Below, one piece after another: positions 44,150 to 49,436 of a DNA stretch of 49,436 bases. Positions within the stretch are counted from its first letter, which is position 1; the number at the start of each line of letters is the position of its first letter. Source of the stretch: Psilocybe azurescens (taxonomy: Eukaryota; Basidiomycota; Agaricomycetes; Agaricales; Agrocybaceae); the NCBI GenBank assembly GCA_023853785.1, contig JAJIRX010001063.1:1-49436 (forward strand). The letters run 5' to 3'. Made by a program: the position numbers and the translations under genes. The notes beneath the pieces are model-generated. The model ran no database searches, had not been told where the DNA came from, and worked only from the letters and a program-made list of their open reading frames with translations.

Positions 44150-46460
44150 AGATGATCGCAGGCAGTTGTAGCAGATGATTTTGGGAGAATACGTCGATGT
44201 CGAACGTGTCGGGAGGGGGTAACGCAGTTTTGCACTCCAACCCGCGAATCATACCCTGCGCGAGTGCATGCTGCTGCTCCAACGCCGCCGTGTCGACACC
44301 TGCAGGGCGAGCTTCGTGACCGCCTGCTTGAGCACATCGCTCCCGTCTCCGCTTTCGTGTGCTCCTCTTCCTCCTTCGCGTGGTGCGTCTTCGCCCTCAT
44401 TTTCGCCTTCGCGGTCTGGGTCTGCGTGGCGCTTCTCGCATCCTCGTTGTCCTCTCCTCCTCGCTATCTTGCTCCTCGTTGTCCACCCCGTCCTCATCCT
44501 CATACCCACATTCACATTCGGGTTTATGTCCAGAACCCAGCTCAACCGCCACCCTCATAATTATCTCCCTCAACACCCTACCTCCCACCCCATCGCCCAC
44601 TGCTCGAGGATCACCCCCTCCAGATGGCACATCCTCTCGAAATGGCCCGCGAGCTGCGACTGCAGGTCCAGAATTATGGCTGCCGGCAGTGCAGTGGCGT
44701 TGTTGTCGCTTGCGGTGGTGGTGGTGGGTTGCTTGGACGTAGAGGTGGAGGGGTTGGTTGTAGCCGAAGCAGCGGAGGAAGCGGATGATGTGGCGGTGGC
44801 GCCAACAGATGTCATTTATTCTCGCTCCGCGCCAGACGAAGTCGTTGCTGCAGGCGGCGATGACGACGACGGGGACGTCCCTGCGCCTCCTGTCGCTCCC
44901 TCCGTCGAAATTGAGGCCGGAACAACGATAGGAGCAGTAGGCTATCCCGCCGCAAGTTGGTTATTAGAAGGCTGAGCAGCTGAGAAAAGGCGGCGGTTGA
45001 GCCATATCCAGCGGCGGGGCGCGTACAGGCGGGAGATACATCGGGAATAGCGGGAGATCCGCAGGCTACATATAGAATAAAAAACAGATTGTCGTCAACA
45101 TATGCGCATGGAAATGAAATAGAGATAAGACAAAGGAATGACAGCGCAGCAAAAAAGAAAAAAAAACAAGACGCAAGACTCGAAGCGCATCCCAATCCTG
45201 CCCGCGAAATATCCAACCACAAAAATAAAAGGCAAAAAAACTCACCCCGCCCACAAGAACATCCTCCACCTCGTCCATTGCCCCCATCAGACCGCCCAAC
45301 TTCGCCCCCGTCTCTCGGCTCTTCTACACCTCTCCCTGTAGCCTGCTCAGAATCACATCAAACGCCAAGCCCGTCTTGCCAGGGGGCCGCAGGCGGATAC
45401 CACCATGCTGCCGAAGCCTTGGGCAAGTTGGCGACGGTGTTACTGGGACTGGACTTGGGCTTGCGGCCGCCGTTCATCCCTCCCAAACCTCCAATCACAC
45501 CCGGTGGCTGCCCGCCCACGTCTATCGCTCCAACGCCTCCTAGCCCCGCAATACCCAGACGCTGCTGTACATGCAGCCCCTATCCGTACCAGAGACACTA
45601 TGCCTGGTGCTGCTCCGCCCTCGCGGCCACATCCGCATCCTACTCGGTGAACACGACATGATGCGCGGCTTGGTCGTGGATGATCGTTTTGTTGTCTTCG
45701 CCTATGATGTCGATACTAAATTCCTGTTAGGGGAGGCAAGGAGGGTGCGATGAGCAGAGTGACAGGGAAAAAAGAAAAGGGGTGGAAGGGGGAGGGGGAA
45801 AGGAAGGAAGAACATACAGCGATATCAACGTTCTTGAGCTGGAAAGGGTCCGATTCGTGTCCTCCCTGCTGAGCCACTCGTCATTGATAAACGTCCCGTT
45901 AGAGTTTTTATGTCCTTAATATAAATCTACATGCGTCAAAAAAAACACCATTAGCACACTACCCAAGCCCCCTCACCCCAACACAAAAATCGTAAAAGAA
46001 CACAAACGCACCTTTCCACCCTCCTTCAACACTTCCGCATGTTGCCGACTCAGCATTTTACTATCAAAAAACCGATTCCTCTCCCTGGCGCAGTCTTCGA
46101 ATTTGTCTACCTGCCGATCTTCATGTGAGACTCGTGAGGGTGATGTGTTTCGGGGCCTAGGTGTGTTTAAAGGGTAGAGGTAGACCGCCGGGAAGAGGGC
46201 GTTCGAGGGCAGGGAGGTGGATTGCGATCGATGGGGCTGCTGCTGCGCGAAGGGAATGGCGCGGGTGAGGGCATAGTGCAGTGTGTGTTGTGTTGTGGGG
46301 TTTGGTAGGGATTGTATGGATGGATGGATGGATGGATCGGTGGGGTAGGGTAGATGAGGTACAATGTGCGTGGTGATGGTGCTGTCCTTCTTGCCGCTGA
46401 GCCAAAGAGTGTCGGGTGGCCGCTTATCAAACTCTTCAAAGGCCCCAAATGCCTCTATAC
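44150..46460 (-). pseudogene. Decayed FHA-domain / coiled-coil protein (SLMAP/Far10-like)
   Basis: Fragments of one gene run down the minus strand. The FHA start is FPAVYLYPLN (about 46200), then RFFDSKMLSRQHAEV (about 46070), NSNGTFINDEWLSRED (about 45910), EFSIDIIGEDNKTII (about 45720) and ARAEQHQ. A Gly-rich linker (GLGGMNGGRKPKSS, about 45470), RPPGKTGLAFDVILSRLQGE (about 45390-45330), and helical blocks near 44670 and 44310-44240 follow. Intact relatives are SMAD/FHA proteins with long coiled coils and a C-terminal anchor, part of STRIPAK-type complexes. Here at least three Gln codons read TAG (KIGR-TAG-TNSK, FTE-TAG-DADVA, QGEV-TAG-KSRE) and there are several frame changes. The FHA Arg/Ser-His motif (SRQH) is still present. 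Relic, not processed. Confidence 0.78.
46317..46337 (+). repeat. Microsatellite (ATGG)n
   Basis: About five copies of ATGG interrupt what should be the N-terminal FHA segment of the relic on the other strand. Confidence 0.8.
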
Positions 46461-47006
46461 ACAGATGGCGTCAGTCAAGGGAGGACGAGGACGAAAGGAA
46501 CAATGATGGCATTCAGAAAGGACGGTCTCGTCACAGCGCTGCATCGTTTAGTGTGACCCACCTGTGACCTACGTGTAACCTTTAATCATCGGCCAAACGG
46601 ATAAGAGGTCATCATTTTCCCCTACCTTTATTCTATCTCCCTCTCCCTCTCTCTCTTGCTGGGTTACTGCTAGGTATCTGCCAACTGGCGTGCGTAATGC
46701 TCGCCGCGCCATTGGACAGTCAAAAGAGTGAACTTTTCATAGACACTTCCTGATTTCGCACGGCAATCCACCCGCCGTCCGGTCTTTTGTCTTCGGCCTC
46801 AGCTCAGGGTTTGGCCACAATGTCAGAGAAGCTGTCAAGTTATGTCAAACACAGCTTCGGAGTGCTTCGGCATTCAATCTTCAGTGATCATTCTTCGGGG
46901 CAACTTGATTATCTTGTGTACCCCGTGATTGATGGGCGATGCATCTCGCCAGATATACACCGCACAGCACGATAAGTCAACACTGTCGTCTCTTACTGTG
47001 ACCAAC
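46461..47006. other. Divergent intergenic region
   Basis: It separates the FHA relic (minus) from the second NACHT gene (plus). A CT-rich tract (CTCCCTCTCCCTCTC, about 46638-46655) is the only feature I see. Confidence 0.4.
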
Positions 47007-49436
47007 ATGGCGAACGACAATTCACAGAGTCCCAAAAACTCCAAGGAGAGCTTTCTCTCCCTCGTCGTGGAGCCATTGAACGGCTTATTAAACCGTAAAC
47101 GTTCCAATTTCACCCGCCCCCTCAGAAGGAAGCCAAGGACACTCTTCAAAGAGCAAGATACGTAATTTCTTCAGATCCACGAGTACGTCCCCTAGTCAGT
47201 GGGTGTTATCTCTCTTCCTGACTTCTTCAACAGAGATTCCAGGTAGAAAGACACCTTTGGGCAAGTGCCGTATCTTCTTTATGTACAGACTCAATTGTAA
47301 CCCTGTCGCAGACTCCTCCACTGATATCACCCCAGACGGTGTGCCTCCAAATCGCTCCTCGCTGATAATGGGCTCATCCCAATATCCAGATCATCGCACA
47401 CCACCAGCAATGTCTGGATCACGCGCATTAGCTACTCCCCCGGCGGTTCAAAGTGGGTGACCTTATAACTCAGCGCCACTTGTCAGACTGATCGTCGTCT
47501 ATAGATCTGGACGATCATTCATCTCTGCGGGGTTCAGCCACGACCGCCTCCGCTGGTCAATCTCCTGGTGAGAATACCCCCACGTTTCATGGCTATCGGA
47601 GGCTTACACCCTATGGTCTTCGTCAAGAACCCACCAGCAACTCTGCCGCAATAAAGGGTAACTCACAGTCACCAATGCCGAATGCCCAATCGTCTATGAA
47701 GGGAGAATCTCAAGCTTGGGGGCTCTTCAAATGCTCATCAAGAGAGCGCCAAATATCGTGGACAGCAATCCCGCCAAGGTTGCTCTAAGTCTTGTGAAGG
47801 CGATCATCGAGATCAATAACGTACGTTATCATTTTTCACACTGCATCCTGACTGAGTATTATTTTAGGCCGTAAAAGACAACAAGGATGCAGTTTCACGG
47901 CAGATAGCATTAACTGGAGGTCAGCTGGAGGAGGTGGCGGAGGCACTGCGTGACTGGAAGCCAGAAAATGAGGAAGGACATCCATGGATGAATCATTTCA
48001 AGGCGTACGTGTTTCACTGTGCTAACGAATGTGGACGTATGACTATAAGACTTTTTAGTACCCTCGAGGAGGAATTAGGAGGACTGGAAAAACTCAGTGA
48101 CGAGTCGAACTTCAGGAAATTTCTAGACCATGAAGATGAGCAAGGGCGAATCAGGGATATTTTCGTGCGCATTAATGAGGCAAGAGTACGGTTTGAGGTA
48201 CGCACCATCACCTTTTTTTCCTCCGTATTCTCACAATGTCACTTCTATGTAGCTTGCGCTGGGTGTAAGGGTCTTTAAGGCGGTGTATAACATGGACGAA
48301 GCAGTCAAAGTACGTATAATCTCCTTTCTCAACCCAGGTGTAAGTTCATTATCCCAACAGGCTCTATTCCTTGATCATCTTAAACCCTCAGATATTGCTC
48401 ATCACAATTACCTTCTAGAAGGCGAAGAAGGGCGGTTGTTGCGTCGTGATGTCTGTATCCCCGGAACTCGTGTTCGTATATTGGACGATATTGTTACATG
48501 GGCCAGACACCTCGTTGGGCAGTCCAAACGTCTACTGGCTCTTTGGTCACGCTGGGTCTGGGAAAACCACCCTGGCCTATACTATTGCCCGCCGCTTCGA
48601 GTTCGCTGGTGACTCTAGCGACACCGTCATCTTGGGAGGAAATTTCTTTTGTTCGCGACAATTTGATAAGACTCGACTCTCCATATACATCATTCGTACG
48701 ATCGTATACCACCTTGCTCTCAAATGTAAACCGTTCTCCGACGCCCTGAGACGTTCCGGGAGGCTAGATATTATCACTCAGAGGATCAGCACTCAACTTG
48801 ATGGTCTCCTTTTTGGACCATGGCAGGAATCTCAACGTGCAGATACATCGACGCAACCGCATTACCTTATTGTTATCGACGCTCTCGACGAGATTGATGG
48901 GACAGGTGGTTCTGACTTTTTGCGCGAACTCGTTAATGTTATCAACAAAAGAGCACAGAATGCCTCAGCGGTCTGAAGTTCTTTGTTACGAGTCGGTCAG
49001 ACAAGGATCTCGTCACCCATGTGAATTCTCTGGAGCGGAAGCAGCTCTTCCGTCTTCAGGATGTGAAGGAGGAGGAAGCCCGTGCCGACGTAGCAACATA
49101 CCTTAAGGTTAGCCTCCCACACTTGGTTGGTTCAGTAATAATGGATCGGCTTGTGGACAATGCGGCTGGGTTGTTCATCTATGCTGCAACGGTTGTGAGG
49201 TATGTGGAAGGGTATGCACCAGACGAGCATGCGGAGCGCCTGAGCACACTTCTCGTCTCTGAAAGCCAGGAGGAGACATTGCTTGACAGATTATACCACC
49301 AAATCCTTTCAGATGCTCGGGACCGTTTCAAGAGCAACTACTACCTCGACATTTTGCACACCTTTCTCTGCTGTGCGGAACCTACATCGACATCCCTTGT
49401 CGCTGAACTTCTGGTTCATCCCAGAAGGCCAGCCTT
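47007..49436 (+). CDS. NACHT-domain STAND NTPase (NLR-like), C-terminus off the window
   Basis: The probable start at 47007 gives MANDNSQSPKNSKESFLSLV. Ser/Pro-rich exons follow, then a helical N-terminal domain typical of agaricomycete NLRs (ALQMLIKRAPNIVD, ALSLVKAIIEINNAVKDNKD, LEEVAEALRDW; about 47720-48200). The NACHT follows: YWLFGHAGSGKTTLAYTI with Walker A at about 48545-48571, LIVIDALDEIDG (Walker B, about 48865-48900) and KFFVTSRSDKDL (about 48978-49010). The winged-helix part runs to the right edge; its repeat or effector end is not visible. Introns include 47821-47868 and one near 48198-48252. Single-base losses break the frame at about 47718-47722 (G run), 48500-48504 and 48963-48971. 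Family role: non-self recognition or cell-death signalling, inferred. Confidence 0.85.

Noticed and set aside
44397..45222. Ferric-reductase-like reading and Ser-rich plus-strand ORFs
   Set aside because: A short GSMVVSACGP-like match near 45420 comes from the wrong frame; the order of FHA-protein blocks on the minus strand explains the region better.

Overview
The window looks like genomic DNA of a mushroom-forming basidiomycete (Agaricomycetes). Genes carry many short introns (about 50-90 bp, GT..AG). There are STAND/NLR-type NTPases of the kind expanded in this group, a divergent G-alpha subunit typical of agaricomycetes, a chromodomain Ty3/Gypsy element with a CX2CX6HX4C gag knuckle, and a Tc1/mariner-type transposase.

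Layout. 1-3637 (-) is a patatin/NB-ARC/TPR NLR-like gene that runs off the left edge; its TPR part is a near-identical 126-bp DNA repeat. 3638-7864 has no gene I can name. 7865-9336 (-) is PCNA with a large charged insertion. 9583-11310 holds Ser-rich ORFs of unknown function. 12306-18052 is a complete Ty3/Gypsy LTR element (minus orientation) with 5-bp target duplication CTCTC and practically identical LTRs. 18053-20700 holds a possible solo LTR and a decayed SEC61-alpha copy.

20.7-31.5 kb is an AT-rich repeat island. A Tc1/mariner-type transposase gene is split by a 1950-bp inverted-repeat element (A). A multi-exon companion gene runs convergently to it. About 3 kb of degenerate satellite follows, then a second inverted-repeat element (B) related to A, a tRNA-like sequence, and two tandem 459-bp units. 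Each unit carries what reads as a full hammerhead ribozyme, and base pairs covary between the two copies. This is the most interesting item in the window.

32577-35969 (-) is a NACHT NLR-like gene with a conserved short N-terminal motif. 37160-39008 is a decayed auxin-efflux-carrier-type transporter. 39548-41988 (+) is a divergent G-alpha lacking the catalytic Gln. 44150-46460 (-) is a decayed FHA/coiled-coil (SLMAP/Far10-like) gene. 47007 to the right edge (+) is a second NACHT gene.

Two patterns cut across the region. First, almost every recognisable coding sequence, including PCNA, is broken by single-base losses, often in homopolymers, which suggests uncorrected long-read indels; frameshifts alone should not be read as pseudogenisation here. 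Second, SEC61, AEC and FHA copies also carry real stop codons, truncation and drift, so they look like genuine relics, giving a mosaic of immune-type receptors, mobile DNA and dead gene copies. All calls are from reading the sequence; no database search was run.
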